DNA of 64,000 bases from Takakia lepidozioides (Eukaryota; Streptophyta; Takakiopsida; Takakiales; Takakiaceae), in NCBI GenBank assembly GCA_030704615.1, contig CM060732.1, positions 54,293,053-54,357,052 on the forward strand, read 5' to 3'. The translations under genes and the position numbers were made by a program. This document shows, in pieces, positions 1 through 11,349 of the stretch (positions within the stretch are counted from its first letter, which is position 1; each line of letters begins with the position of its first letter). Below the pieces are notes generated by a model. That model was not told the DNA's origin, searched no databases, and was given only the letters and a program-made list of their open reading frames with translations.

Positions 1-1731
1 CCCATAGCCTATTGGAAAGGGTACCAATAGAGGTTTGTATTTGAATTGTTTGAAGAAGGAATATTTGTGTTTTTGGTTACTAATTTGAAATATAGCTAGC
101 TCTGGAAAAGGAAGGCCAGCAGACTGGATCTATGATATAAGGCCACTATAAGGTTACTATGTGTTAATTCCCTCCCCCCACTAGCAAGCCATGGAGGCCT
201 AGGGGAGGGTGGGTTGTATTTTTTTTTGTCTTGGGGTTTGGGCGGGCTAATTTCGCTTGACAGCAGCTGCTCCAAAGTCGCGAGCAGCCCGGGTGCTGCG
301 CCTAAAGAGTGGGCACTCGATTACTAAAACCGTGGAGGCAGCCGTGGCCCAGCCACGACATACGGGGAGCGGGGCCCAGCGCTCACCTTAAGTCGTACTG
401 AGATCAAGTACATCAGCCGCGTGGCTCAGGCGTGAGGCCCTGAAGCGTGCGAGCAAAGGGCGGGTCTTTACCCGCAGGATAACCAAAAGCTGAGACGGAC
501 AGGCGGACACTGGCGTTAACCACAGCGGTCCACAGCTTGGATCGCTACGCGCGGATCTGTGCCCTGCCATGTGGCGGGGGCGTTTTACCCAGCAGACAAT
601 GACGTCTGCAAATTCCCTGAAAATGGGGTATTCTTACCTTTAGCTATTAGATTCAATTTATACCCCTCTAAGGATTAAGAGCCATTATCTAAGGCGCCAG
701 TGGTAGATAAAATCTAGGATTTTGGGAGGACGTAGCCTTGGGGGGAGCGTTCTTATGACTCCAAAAGAGTGCCAAGCGGGTCTGTGAGCAGTGAGTTAGA
801 GGCGGAGACCTCGAGAGACAAGGGAGGAGAGAAAATACTTTGTTCTAAAAATTCGGCTACAGTGCGCCTTTATATCAGAGCCCAAGGTAGATGACGACTT
901 TTTCCACGGAGGGAAAGCGCACTAGCGCCTTAAAATAATGTAAAGGGGTGAAATCTGGCCTTGGACCCACCAGTGGTTATTTTATTATTTACGCATGCAT
1001 GTTCTGGACTAACGAATGTAGTGGCAGGGATGAGCTCTCAGCGAAATTCATTCATCCGATAGGGCCGCGGCGGTTCCCCGTAGCAGGGAACGGTTCCGGG
1101 ATGTTCCTCGGTTCTCATTGGGTTCCCACGGGGTTCCCAATGGCATCTTTAGGCGCCAAGGGAATCTTTGGATTCCCCACATGATTTTCCATAGGGGAGG
1201 TATTTTTCCTGATTTTCTTAATTTTTTTTATTTTCCAGCATTTCTGATTTACGAAAATTGCTTAAATAGGATAGATGTACGTGGTGCACGTTATAGCCTG
1301 AAGGGTGTTGATTAAGTTTATTGAACTTATTGATTTGAGGGGCTTAGAACCACCTTATTGAACTTGGTGAACCTATTGGATTTTGATAGGTATTTTGGCC
1401 ACTCTTTTGCCAGGACAAAATATTTTAGTCACAGGGGTAGGAAGCGTTGGCCCTTCTATCAGAGATTAGGGGACCATACACATGGGCCAAATTCCATTAT
1501 GTATATTGCTCTGTATATGTTAGGACCATTTTGGGAGCATGACGTGTACTTGTGTGATTCGTAGTGAGGGGTGCGTCGGCAGGAGGGAAGACAGCTTAGC
1601 AAATGCATGCCTTCGGGGGTTATAGAGAGGAATGATGGAGGGATGGTCTCCTTCCAGGGGATCATGGCATAGCCCACAGGGGGGATCACAGAATACTAAA
1701 ATGAGAACAGAAGGGGTTACAGGGTTCGGGG
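1..1731. other. No recognisable gene; GC-rich flank
   Basis: No coding region is recognisable here. Positions 230-600 are GC-rich, and 1060-1190 carries several copies of a GGTTCCC-like motif in both senses. Open frames in this stretch are short and show no known domain. It borders the decayed MULE at 1.7-3.9 kb and may hold part of that element's 5' side, but I see no terminal inverted repeat that proves it. Confidence 0.4.
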
Positions 1732-3898
1732 TTGACCTCCTGTGATTTCTTGTCATTAATTTCAGTAAAATGTTTCGCATATTTTCAAAACAAAAGTACT
1801 TACATTGCACAGTACTTACATGCCATGTATACTATTATGGTCTTCGACATTTGGCTGAACGGCATCCCTGTTGCATACATAATATCTTCAAGAAACAATG
1901 CCAATGATTTGTCAAGTTGGATGTTGCCTCTTCGTCAAAGGCTCCAGGCCGATCAGCCGGATTGGCGTCCCAACGCATTCATTGTGGACGATGTCGATGC
2001 TGAGATTAACACCATTCGGTTTGTTCGCAATCCCTCCCCCCTACCAATGAACTTCCATTGCCTTGCTGCTTCTGCATGAGGGGAGCACTGAGAGGGGACC
2101 AGTCACAATGTTTCCTTGCGGGGGATCCGTGTACAGGGGACCAGGAGTGTGGGTTGCACGGGGGATCAATGAAAAGGGATCGATTATGGGATCAGTGATC
2201 AGGGGACCAGGAGACTCAAGGTTACCAGGGGATCAGGATCAGCAGATCTTAGATGCGACAATGATCGAGGGTCCAGGAGTCCAAGGTTGCATGGGGGGAT
2301 CAGTGAAAGGGGATCAATTATGGGATCAGTGATCAGGGACTTGGGACACTCAGGGTACCAGGGGATCAGGAGCAGCAGATCTTAGATCCGACAATGTGAT
2401 TTTTATCGGCCTTTGACTAGCCATGGGAGGGCTCATGTATCTCCCTTTCATTGCCTTCACCGGATCTGTATGAGGGGTTCAGTCAAAGGGGATCAGGGGT
2501 TCAAGAGCAAAGGAGCACTTATCAGAGAATCATACTTGTATCTTATTTGTGGTGGTCTTGTTGTGGTATTGTAGTGGCCTTGCTAATGCGGTTTTGTGGA
2601 TGGTTCAAGCATACGTTCCCAGGGGTGCCGGTTTTCCTGTGCCTTTGGCATGTTCGAAGGGCCTGGCTGAGGAATGCCATCGAGAAGATCAACGATACCC
2701 AATTAAGGGCCGATGTCTTGCAATGTATGGGGGACATCATGTACAATAAAGGTGGTCCCATTGGTGACTCTTCGCAGGCCTGGGCTGTGTTTCAGTTGTA
2801 TGACTTACAAACAAAGTATCTCGCAGCTGAACTGTTCTTCTTGTATATCCACAAATGGTGGATCCCGAAAATGGACATGTGGGTTGTTGGAGCTCGAAAT
2901 ATCCCACATGCCGAACAAGATACGAATGCTGGAATTGAAGTGTACCATGCCAATCTGAAGAGGCGCTTGTCCCAAACAAGATAGAAAATGGACGGGCGTC
3001 GACTGGATAGGTTGGTCTACATCCTAACAGGTAGCCTCATCCCACATTATTGGTACATTTCGACCTTGAAAGCTAAAGGTTTCATTTGCAGCTATTCTAG
3101 GATGGAACATTTCGTACAAAATGCGGTGTGGATGGCTGGGCAGATATCGGAATCCAATGTGGAATTGCCCGAGCACATGGGGGATCCTGCGAAGGTAAAA
3201 AGCATGTCTTCTCCAGGCACTGTATACACTATATGCAATCCAGCATCCGAGTGGGCTTGTTGTGACTGCCCTAACGCCATGGAAGGGAACCTATGCAAGC
3301 ATCAAGTGAAGGTGTTCAAGATGTTGCGGCCACATGTACCAGAGGGTTTAATTGTCCGAACTTGTGGAACACGACTTGGGACACTCAATGGGACATGGCC
3401 AAGCTGCTGGACCTTGATCCCCTGTCCGCTGCGGAGCCCCCGTGTGACACAGATCCCATGTGTGGCATTGATCCCCCTGTACCAGACACGGTTCCGCCTG
3501 ACAATGTCTTGGGCGAGCAGCAGCCCCGCCATGAATCGGAGACAGCCGTCATGAAGGCCATCGCAGAGGAGATGCTCGGTTTGGAAGTCTGTGTCAAAGG
3601 TAATATGTCCCTTCAGAACCATCTTTTGAGTGACCTTCGTGTGACAAGAGGAAAGCTAGCGCAAATGGCCACACGCATGGCTGCAGGTCTTCTCCACCCA
3701 CATCTTGTTAGAAGGTTTGAACATGTTCAGGATGGATCGAGAATGGGTTTGAAGAGAAGAAAGGATTGGGTAGAGGTTTCTATGTCACGGAAATCAAGAC
3801 GTCTTGGATCGAAAAGAGTCTCAGCAATCCCTCCATCCTCGTCTATTTTGCATGCACTTTGTCAAGTTGGGCATCCCAGATTGAAGGGTTGAGAGCAA
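1732..3898 (+). pseudogene. Decayed MULE-type transposase with SWIM zinc finger
   Basis: This is a transposase relic of the Mutator-like (MULE) superfamily. The piece at 1828-2040 has the first catalytic Asp region (VFDIW) and the second (FIVDD, followed by AEINTIR). The piece at 2583-2984 has the family's CLWHVRRAW zinc/His motif and the catalytic Glu region (GIEVYHANLK). The frame goes through one TAG stop near 2982 and continues to a C-terminal SWIM finger (CDCPN...CKH) near 3262-3300. A frameshift follows, and a low-similarity tail runs to 3892. Between the first two pieces lies 0.5 kb of GGGGATC-rich repeat with a good acceptor (TTGTAG near 2570), so the gap may be an intron. The catalytic positions survive but the reading frame is broken, so this copy should not make transposase. 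The family is certain; the exact ends are not. Confidence 0.85.
2152..2396. repeat. Tandem duplication, 133-bp period, GGGGATC-rich
   Basis: Two copies of a ~112-bp block begin at 2152 and 2285, giving a 133-bp period. Both contain GGGATCAGTGATCAGGG and end with GCAGATCTTAGAT followed by CGACAATG. The surrounding 2063-2520 is full of GGGGATC and GGGGACC words. It sits inside the decayed MULE, between the second catalytic Asp and the CLWHV motif. GGGGATC words in the opposite sense recur at 4240-4400 and 4800-4880, which suggests subterminal repeats of one element. Confidence 0.75.
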
Positions 3899-4244
3899 GC
3901 AGGTTTATGCTCTTGTGCTCCCATTCAAATTGCTGATTTCCCTGAGATTGCATTCTCATCGAAACATTTGCTATCAAACAATTTCTCATAATTCAAAATG
4001 ACTGAAGCTATGTTCAGTGATCCATGTGTTGTGTGATTGACAATAGAATGAAAGAGATGTGGATGATCATCCACCTTTTATTGCATTTGAGTCTGTATGC
4101 ATGCATTTGCAGTGATGTGCAAAACACAAATTACCGTGCACTATTATGTTTAGCCTTTAAATTGACACTCCTGAATTCCAATACTGCAAAACGATTGCCC
4201 GTAGTTTCTAGTGTATTTCCTGCCACCATTCTTGCAAGCACACT

Positions 4245-4700
4245 TCACTCCCCTCCTCCCATCATCCCCCTCTTTGTGTAGTGCTTCGGCCTCTGCTCCC
4301 CTGAGCCTTCAGAGGTTCCCTGATCCCCCTGATCCCCCTTCTCATCACAGTTGGCCCCCTGATACCCCTGCTTCTGTACCTCAGTAAACAGGCTTTCCAA
4401 GACTGAATCAGGTGATGACCATACCTCATTTTGGGTGCATGGTTTGAAATCCTTACCCATAAGTCGGTGATAAGCTTGGGTTCGGATGTGCTTTACACAA
4501 AGAAAACATACGTTGTTGTTAGCCTTATCAAGACCAGACATGTACAAGTGTTTAAGAAGCCAATCCAGTTCCTCCCGAGCTTCTTTTTTGACAAGTGGGT
4601 TACCCTCATGATGAGAGTAATTGCACCGTGTCAAACTGGCTTCCCAATGGACTGATATGCCCGGTCTCCCTCGCCGTGCACTGCTCCCCCATGTATCACC
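4245..4700 (-). other. Unidentified open frame near GGGGATC repeats
   Basis: An open frame of about 150 codons on the minus strand has protein-like composition in its middle (charged helix-like stretch, then CFLCVKH). Its last third is translated CCCTGATCCC repeat and is probably not coding. I do not recognise the protein. There is no ATG at its 5' end; the frame starts at a TTG. It may be an exon or a second gene of the neighbouring MULE, or chance. Confidence 0.2.
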
Positions 4701-4983
4701 CAAAGAGTTCGCTCAACAAGGCAGTGCGGCTGTCATTTGGCGGGGCAATTATTGAAGCCAACACCTTGTGTTCAGTGACCCATGGTGTATTATGCGATTC
4801 ACAGTCGTTCCATGACCCCCTCATCCGCCACATCCCTGCTTCTCTAATCCACCTCCAGGATCCCCTCACCCCTTGGAGTAAAGGGGGACCGTTATGTCCC
4901 GGTGAGCTAGGTGGGAGTTAGGTGTGCATATCAAAGCGAGTAGCTATGACGTGAAGGGGAGCTTATCGAAGTGAGGTGCGTGA

Positions 4984-5330
4984 CACTTGGTATCAGAGCT
5001 TAGAGTTCAGTACGCGATCGTCCTTGAGATCGTTCACATCATGGAGTCGGGCAAGACAAAACGAAAGCGGAATGGCCCAAAAGATGATGATCCTAGTGAG
5101 TCCGATGGGGGCGACGTGTCACCGAAGTGACAATTGGAAGAGGCGATTCATGCTTCTGAAAGTGAGGCCGCTCAAGAACGGGAGGAATTTTGGGAGTCGG
5201 AGCCCGAGGACTTCCCAGAGGCTCCGCCAGACCAACAGATGCCTCCCATGCCAGCAGCCTTTTGGGAAGGGTACTTGAGTTGGATGCAACGTGAGATAAT
5301 TTATTTTTTGGGCAGGGTTGTAATATACTT
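4984..5330 (+). mobile_element. LTR-retrotransposon stub: LTR end, PBS and broken gag start
   Basis: A primer-binding site TGGTATCAGAGC lies at 4988-4999. It is the plant initiator-Met tRNA type, two bases after a CA that ends an LTR (4984-4985). An ATG at 5041 opens a hydrophilic gag-like frame, interrupted by one TGA at 5128 and open again to about 5300 (acidic, Pro-rich). After 5330 the element is lost and replaced by the inverted repeat of the next entry. The 5' limit of the LTR cannot be set because no second LTR is present. Only a stub of the element remains. Confidence 0.65.
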
Positions 5331-5336
5331 ACGGGA

Positions 5337-5832
5337 CCATCTTCACTTATGCGGTAATGTCTAGAGGCATGTTGCTATGTCTCTATGAGAGTCGTAGAAC
5401 GATAGGGATATTTATCATTTGCAGGAGGTTACTTGAGTTGAATGCAACAAGATACAATTTCTCTTTTGGATAGGATTGTAATACTTGACACCCTTGCTCC
5501 AATCATAGCTCACCTAGATCATTATCACTGACCATTAGTCACATGTCTCTCTCCGTCTGTCTTTGGGAGAGGGAGATTTATCATTTGCAGGAGCCCCAAA
5601 GGCCCAAGGACAGAGGGAGAGAGATAGGTGACTAATGGATAGTCATTTAGTTGGGCTATGATTGGAGCAAATGTGCCGAGTATTAGAACCCTGCCCAAAA
5701 GAGAAATTGTATCATATTGCATCCACCATAGGTGGCCTCTTGCAAATGATAAATCTCCCTCTCTCTCTACCACTCCTTATATGGAGGCACATCAACGTCA
5801 GCCTCTAGACATTAGCGCATAAGCGAAGATGG
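5337..5832. repeat. Long imperfect inverted repeat, ~230-bp arms
   Basis: The left arm (about 5337-5567) and right arm (about 5594-5832) are imperfect reverse complements with a spacer of about 30 bp. Matching landmarks, read from the left arm and the reversed right arm, are ATGTCTAGAGGC, ATTTATCATTTGCA, GATACAATTTCTCTTTT, GCTCCAATCATAGC and CATTAGTCAC. A shorter direct copy of part of the left arm also lies at 5268-5360, fused to the gag stub. The structure would fold into one long hairpin if transcribed. It could be two LTR-element fragments joined head to head, or a foldback element. Confidence 0.8.
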
Positions 5833-6998
5833 TGCCGTCATTGTTGAAGGTATGGCATGGAATGGCTGATTACACCTCTGCATCGCATGTAAGTCCACAA
5901 AAAGATTCACATGAGTCTCAGTATCTACTTAAGTAGTGCCGCTGCTGAATGCAAGCTAGCACAAAACCATACTCCCCGGGCTTCCCGATTGTCTGCAAAT
6001 GGTGGCACATGCCATCAATCATGAATTGCATTAGCAGTGGCGAACTCCCCCCCCCCCCCGGAAGTCATGAAATGAAGGCATCTCGCTCATCTGAAATCCA
6101 GTGTCTCGATTGAAAATCTCGCTGCGCAGTATAGGCATAAGAACACCTCTATTGTCGACTTGACATATGTTTTCTTTGCCGTAGCTACCTAACACCATGT
6201 TTGGCATTTGATTGCGTACATCTCCGGAAGCCATATCGGCCCTCAAAATCTGCGCTGTTGTTGCGCTGTTCAACCAACATCCAGTCGAAATTTGCTGTGG
6301 CTCGGTCAAAGGTTCAAAAAGACAGCTGCTTACAGTGTGAAGGCCGCGAAAGCCCAGGCTGTTTATGTGAGGAATCGCCACACACTACTGAAATGAAGGT
6401 CATTTCGCAGATCTGTAGATCCCATAGAAAAGCAGGGTTTCCACAACGTTATCAGTATCATTAGCAATAAAGATACGCACGATACTTGGTCTTGGGACGA
6501 AAATGAAAATCGATGCCAGCGTCCCTTCAATTTGCACTACTATTTAATATCTCTGCAATCACTGCGATGCCACGATCTCCATCCGCCGGTAGTTCAAACC
6601 TCCGATACAAAAATGAATCATATCAAGCTCTTTGAGAATGTAATCCTTAATGCAGCCACTCACGCAGACCAAATTTCTCCCCAAAATACGTAGCTTCCTG
6701 CCGCTCCACAGGACATCTGAATGCCTATACGTGTTTCAAGGATCCAAACACCGACATCAAACACCAGATCGCACCTACATGAGCTGCTGCAGTCAATCCT
6801 CAACCGCCGCTACCGGCAAACAAGTGTGCAGAAGTAGGAAAGAAAGTATTAACAATGACGGTACACGTGTGAAGCGCTCTGGTGAGCTTGATTGCGAAGG
6901 CCTAGTGCAGCAGCAGTGCAGACGATGGTGAGTCAGCAGCAGCAAGGGGCAGCTCTCGTGCAGACAGACGGCCAGCCAAGACAGTACTTATAGAACCG
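5833..6998. other. No clear gene; possible minus-strand 5' exon
   Basis: No homologous gene is recognisable. On the minus strand an ATG at 6234 opens a frame of about 60 codons down to a poly-C tract at 6048-6060, which could be a first exon, but nothing supports it beyond openness. Other frames here are short and featureless. The TIR element at 6999 adjoins this stretch. Confidence 0.25.
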
Positions 6999-7803
6999 TC
7001 CCTGGACAACCGTTTAGGCGATAATTAATTCAAAATGAAAGTGCCTAATCAATTCTGTGAATTTTTCAGATTTTGGCCTAATTGTTGGGAAATTATGGGA
7101 CCAAAGTGCCTAATGCCCGAAAATTCCACCCAAAAACTTGCAAGCCTCTTCTCATGTTGTTTGTAATAAGATCAAAATTTCTTTGAACAAAAATCAATAC
7201 AAATATATGCGTGCGGAAATAACTAGCCTACCAGCCTACCACAACTCAAGAGTACCAATGATGTAAGAGGTTTCACCATGCACCAGCATACCAATATGAA
7301 AACCAGTGTACCCAATGACCAATGTATCAAAGCCCTCTACCAACGTGCCTACACTAGTGTGGACTACCAATATTGAACTCACCTAAAGTATGAGAGCAAA
7401 GGGAGAGCTAGCCTGTACCAGCTTGAGCCTTGGAGCACCGCGTACAACAAAAACGGGCATTTTTAGGGTTTCAAAGGAAATAAAAGGTAGCTCGAGCCTG
7501 GAAGGGGCCATGGGCATTGGGTGTCTATTTCGTAATTTTATTCTTAAAGAAAATAAATGTTTTCTGCCTAATTCTAAAAAATTATAGCATGAAGATGCCT
7601 GATTTGAGAAATTGTTTTCAAAACATCCAAGGGTTTTAATTTTTTTCCCTTCAAATATCTTAATAAAACAAATCCAGGGCCTCATCCCCTGTTTTCCAAA
7701 AAACAAAAAAAAAACAAAAAACAAAAAACAAAAAACATGCCTAATTTTCTGATTGATTGATTTTATTATTAAGCGCAAAAATGCCTAAACGGTTGTCCAG
7801 GGA
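6999..7803. mobile_element. Short DNA element with perfect 21-bp TIRs
   Basis: The first 21 bases (6999-7019, starting TCCCTGGACAACC) are the exact reverse complement of the last 21 (7783-7803, ending GGTTGTCCAGGGA). The interior is AT-rich, has no coding capacity, and repeats the word GCCTAAT in several places near both ends. At about 805 bp it fits a non-autonomous, MITE-like DNA transposon. I could not see a clear target-site duplication, so the superfamily is open. An A-rich AAAAAC simple repeat occupies 7697-7737. Confidence 0.8.
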
Positions 7804-8114
7804 GGTACTCATCAGAAAAGGATGCCTCGTACAAGGAAGTGGGCCCCTTTTCGAGGGGCGGGCTCCATCAACAAGGGTGGATAATTAAGTGGGGTAAGTT
7901 AACAGCAGCCGCCTCGTGGCCGACAAGAATGCAAGCTTCTCGTGTGCATGCAGCGTGCGGATCATGGAGCTTCCATGCCCACCCTTCACACTTCCATCGA
8001 GCTTTAGACTCAGCCCACGCGTTTGACTTTGCAGTGGAATGGGGTGTACACAGGTTAGGGCATATGCATGTGTAGAGATATCTGGGTAGCTCGAGAAAGA
8101 GTCTGCTATCTCGA

Positions 8115-8437
8115 ATGATGGCCAACTTTGTGGTGTTTAAGAGTGCATTGGGTGCATTGACAGAAGCTCACACGAAACCGAGCTGTGGTCGAAGGCCGTT
8201 GCAGCCACAACTGTTGGAGGAAGCACCCAAGCGTGCATTTCTTGTCCCTCGGTCTCTGCTGCTTCAAAGAAGCGGATCCGGTTTGTTTTACTGCCGGCAA
8301 CCAGTCTCCTTGCGGGTAGCCGCTATGGCTGCTAGAACGAAAAGCACCGTGACTTCTCTCGAGCTGCAGCAGGTCCTTCTTACTGGGGATCAACTGTCCA
8401 AGGTGAGTGCTGCTAAGAGCCTGAAAAAGACGACGAC

Positions 8438-8472
<35 letters not shown>

Positions 8473-11349
8473 TGTAGCATGTGGGACAGCACTTGCAAGC
8501 TCGCTTGGTCTTAAAACCTGCCCCGCCAGTAGAAATATTTGAAGTGAATTATAGCTGACAAGGTCCGTCCTCCAATGGATCGGGGAAGGATTAATTTTCT
8601 TACCCTTCATGTAATTCTTAGCATGGCCAGCATTCAAGGAAATCGATGAAATGACTGAAGGTCGCTCACAAGATATAAGGCAGAATTGATAAGGAAATAG
8701 AGTTCGTAAGTTTAACCACTCACATGGAGTTGCAACCATAGCTGTACTGACAGGCCATTTGCGACTTGAGAAATGTACTGCAAGGGACAATACTTGATGA
8801 TGTCTCTTAGACATTCATGAATTACAGTGGATCTGTTGAAGAATGGATCAACCAGACAATAGCCATCGGTGGGTCTGGAAGTTCTCTTTCAGCGCTTAGA
8901 CGCAACGACTGTCAACAAATTTTCTTTCTCTTGGGCCCTGGCTGCTGTTTTGACTCCAATGAGCTCGGAAGGTATTCTTGCAAACTCTACTGACAGTACA
9001 AGTCAATGACAGGCAAAAGCAGCCATGGACAGATTTATACAAAGTGTGGCCACAACGGAAAGGCGGGAGGGTGCTGCACCCTATTATTTGCTCCACAAAG
9101 AAGGAGAGCGGGTTTATGGAACCGTGTTGATGTTCCATGGGTTCTCGTCAACAGTTGGGCAGATGAAGCTTCTTGCTCAGTACCTCTTTGAGAATGGCTT
9201 CAACGTGTACCAGCCTGCTCTCTATGGGCACTACTTTATCAACCCAGACAAGAATTGGGCCCAGGTTTGCTCCTGGATGCTTGGAGTTACAAATAAGATA
9301 GAGAAAAGTCCATGGTACAGTACCAAACCATGAAACATGTTTCGCTTTTGTTGCAATAGAGCAAAGGTCTATGCCGTGTGTCAAGAGAAAAGTGGAATTG
9401 AGTGCATATAGTAGATCTATCATACGATTCGCTAAACTTGGCTCGCCATTCCAACAGACGGACATGCGACCAGAATGGAAGGAGAAGATTGGAGAGCTTC
9501 TAATGGCATACCCAAATCTGCCAGCGACACTCAAAGGTCTTAAGAGCATTTCCACCATTACCCCTGAGGAGGTAACTGTGTAAACCAAGAGCATTGTCAT
9601 TGTCCCTCTGTAGGGTCCGTTTAGTGCAACCCCTGGATGTCTGCCTGGTTTTGAGAGTTGGCATTTGATTGGATTCAAGCAAATGCAGTTTCAACCGAAT
9701 TTACGAAGGAGATGTGTGCAGGTGAATACAGTATTTTCAAGTCTAACAATGCTACCGAAAGCTGAGAGAGAAATAATCGATGCCGTCAATGATACTGAGT
9801 ACACTGAATCTTTCTACAGGTCCTGCCTTTGTCCGCTCACCACTTATGTAGTGCTTGAAATTTTAGTAGAGTGTAATGGCTCATGACTCCTAGATCCTGT
9901 GTCTTTTATAGTCGACTTACATTCCGAGTCAAATTGCTCTGGGATGAAGCATACTGTCTTTCTAATGCCCTTGTTATCAGGCAATTGGTTGAGGACAAAA
10001 ATCTGTTCACCTGTTATTAAAGGTCACTTAAATGCATGCGGTGACTTTTGCAGATTCTTTGAATCAAACCATCTACACTACTTGCATCATGGTGAGGCTA
10101 GGCTGAAAGAGGTAGAGGCCCTTCCAGGGCCGATCTTCACAGTGGGGCTGTCTATGGGAGGGAGTACCGCTTTAGCAGTGGCAGCGAAGCATCCTGAAAA
10201 GATTTCCAAGACTGTGGCATTCGCCCCCCTCCTGAAGGTTGTCATCCTGTTTGTATCAGATGAATGTGCCGTCTTTTGAAGATGCATAATTAGTGTTCCT
10301 TCTGGTAAGAAAAACTAAAGCATGCCGACATACTTTTTTCTTCCCACAAGCAGGTTTGGATTTTATGGGTGGGGTTGACCAGTGCAGGTCGTCAATGACA
10401 TGAACAGGAGATTCTCACTTATCGCGGGTCCCTTGGGTGTGAAAGAATCTGGGTGGTATCCTGAAATGCCATTTACTTTAAGCTGCTTATCAGCTGTTGA
10501 TGTGTTTGGGCACAGCGTGCGCAGTAAGGCAAATGTGGATGTGCTGACCAAGATGCCCACATTTTTAGTGCTGACTGAGAACGATGACTCTGCCTATGTT
10601 CCGACTAGTCTACATTTTGCTCAGGCGCTTCTTTCCCATTCAGGTATGGCTACATGCTGAAGCTCTCAGGTGGGGAGAGCCAATATATCTCTGTACGGTG
10701 CCGTTGCATTCTAATTGCCATGAACAAGTAAAGGACGCATTCAATGCTCAACGAGAGCTGGGGCTGCCTGGTGTGTCAGGGTTTGCTGCACAATGTTGAC
10801 GTCTGTGCATGCATTTGACAAATTTTTAATGCTGTAACAGATAAAAACGGCCCGCCACATCTGTCTGCAATCTACTCAAAGTCTGAGATGGTGCCTCATC
10901 CTATGATCAACCCTGCTGAGGTAACTGTTTAGCAGACAAGCATCCCGTCTTGTGCTTGGGTCTCACAGCATAGATTTTATAAGGAAAGCACAAATAGGAT
11001 CAGATTCCAATCTCTTCCCCTCCAGTCTGGTTTCCTGCTCAAAAGGCCTCCATCATGTGGTGTCTCCTTTCCAGAGAATGTTCAACATTGCATGGTTAGG
11101 AATGACAAATCTTATTGGTTAAAGTGAAGATTTACATGTCTTGGATTCTTGATTGGCAACTTTGAAATCTACAGATCGTAACCGTTGTCAGAATGTGTGC
11201 TCCCTCAGGTGAGCCAGGGGATGACGAACTGCTACTGGACCACCCTTTACCAGGAGACTTTCCGCTTCCTTACTCAAGGCACAGCAAACCTGGATAAGCT
11301 GCACTCCCTTAGCCAAGATCCTGGGCTACCGCAAGTTGCACCTCTCTGA
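8115..11349 (+). CDS. Alpha/beta hydrolase, 8 exons
   Basis: This is a serine alpha/beta hydrolase of the lipase/esterase type; its substrate is unknown. Exons are 8115-8402, 9013-9264, 9458-9571, 9722-9819, 10054-10237, 10388-10643, 10841-10920 and 11209-11349. All borders are GT-AG and the frame is continuous for 470 codons plus TGA. Visible motifs are an oxyanion-loop HGFS (residue 138), the nucleophile elbow GLSMGG (Ser284), an acid candidate in TENDD (378-379) and a His candidate in VPHP (417). The first ~100 residues, rich in Arg, Ser and Ala, look like an organelle transit peptide; an ATG at 8325 in the same frame is an alternative start. Intron 1 begins just before a (CT)n tract at 8440-8469. 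The catalytic fold is confident, the transit peptide is inference. Confidence 0.88.
8440..8469. repeat. (CT)n microsatellite
   Basis: A pure CT dinucleotide run lies 37 bp into the first intron of the alpha/beta hydrolase gene. Translating it produces spurious Leu-Ser repeat frames. Confidence 0.95.
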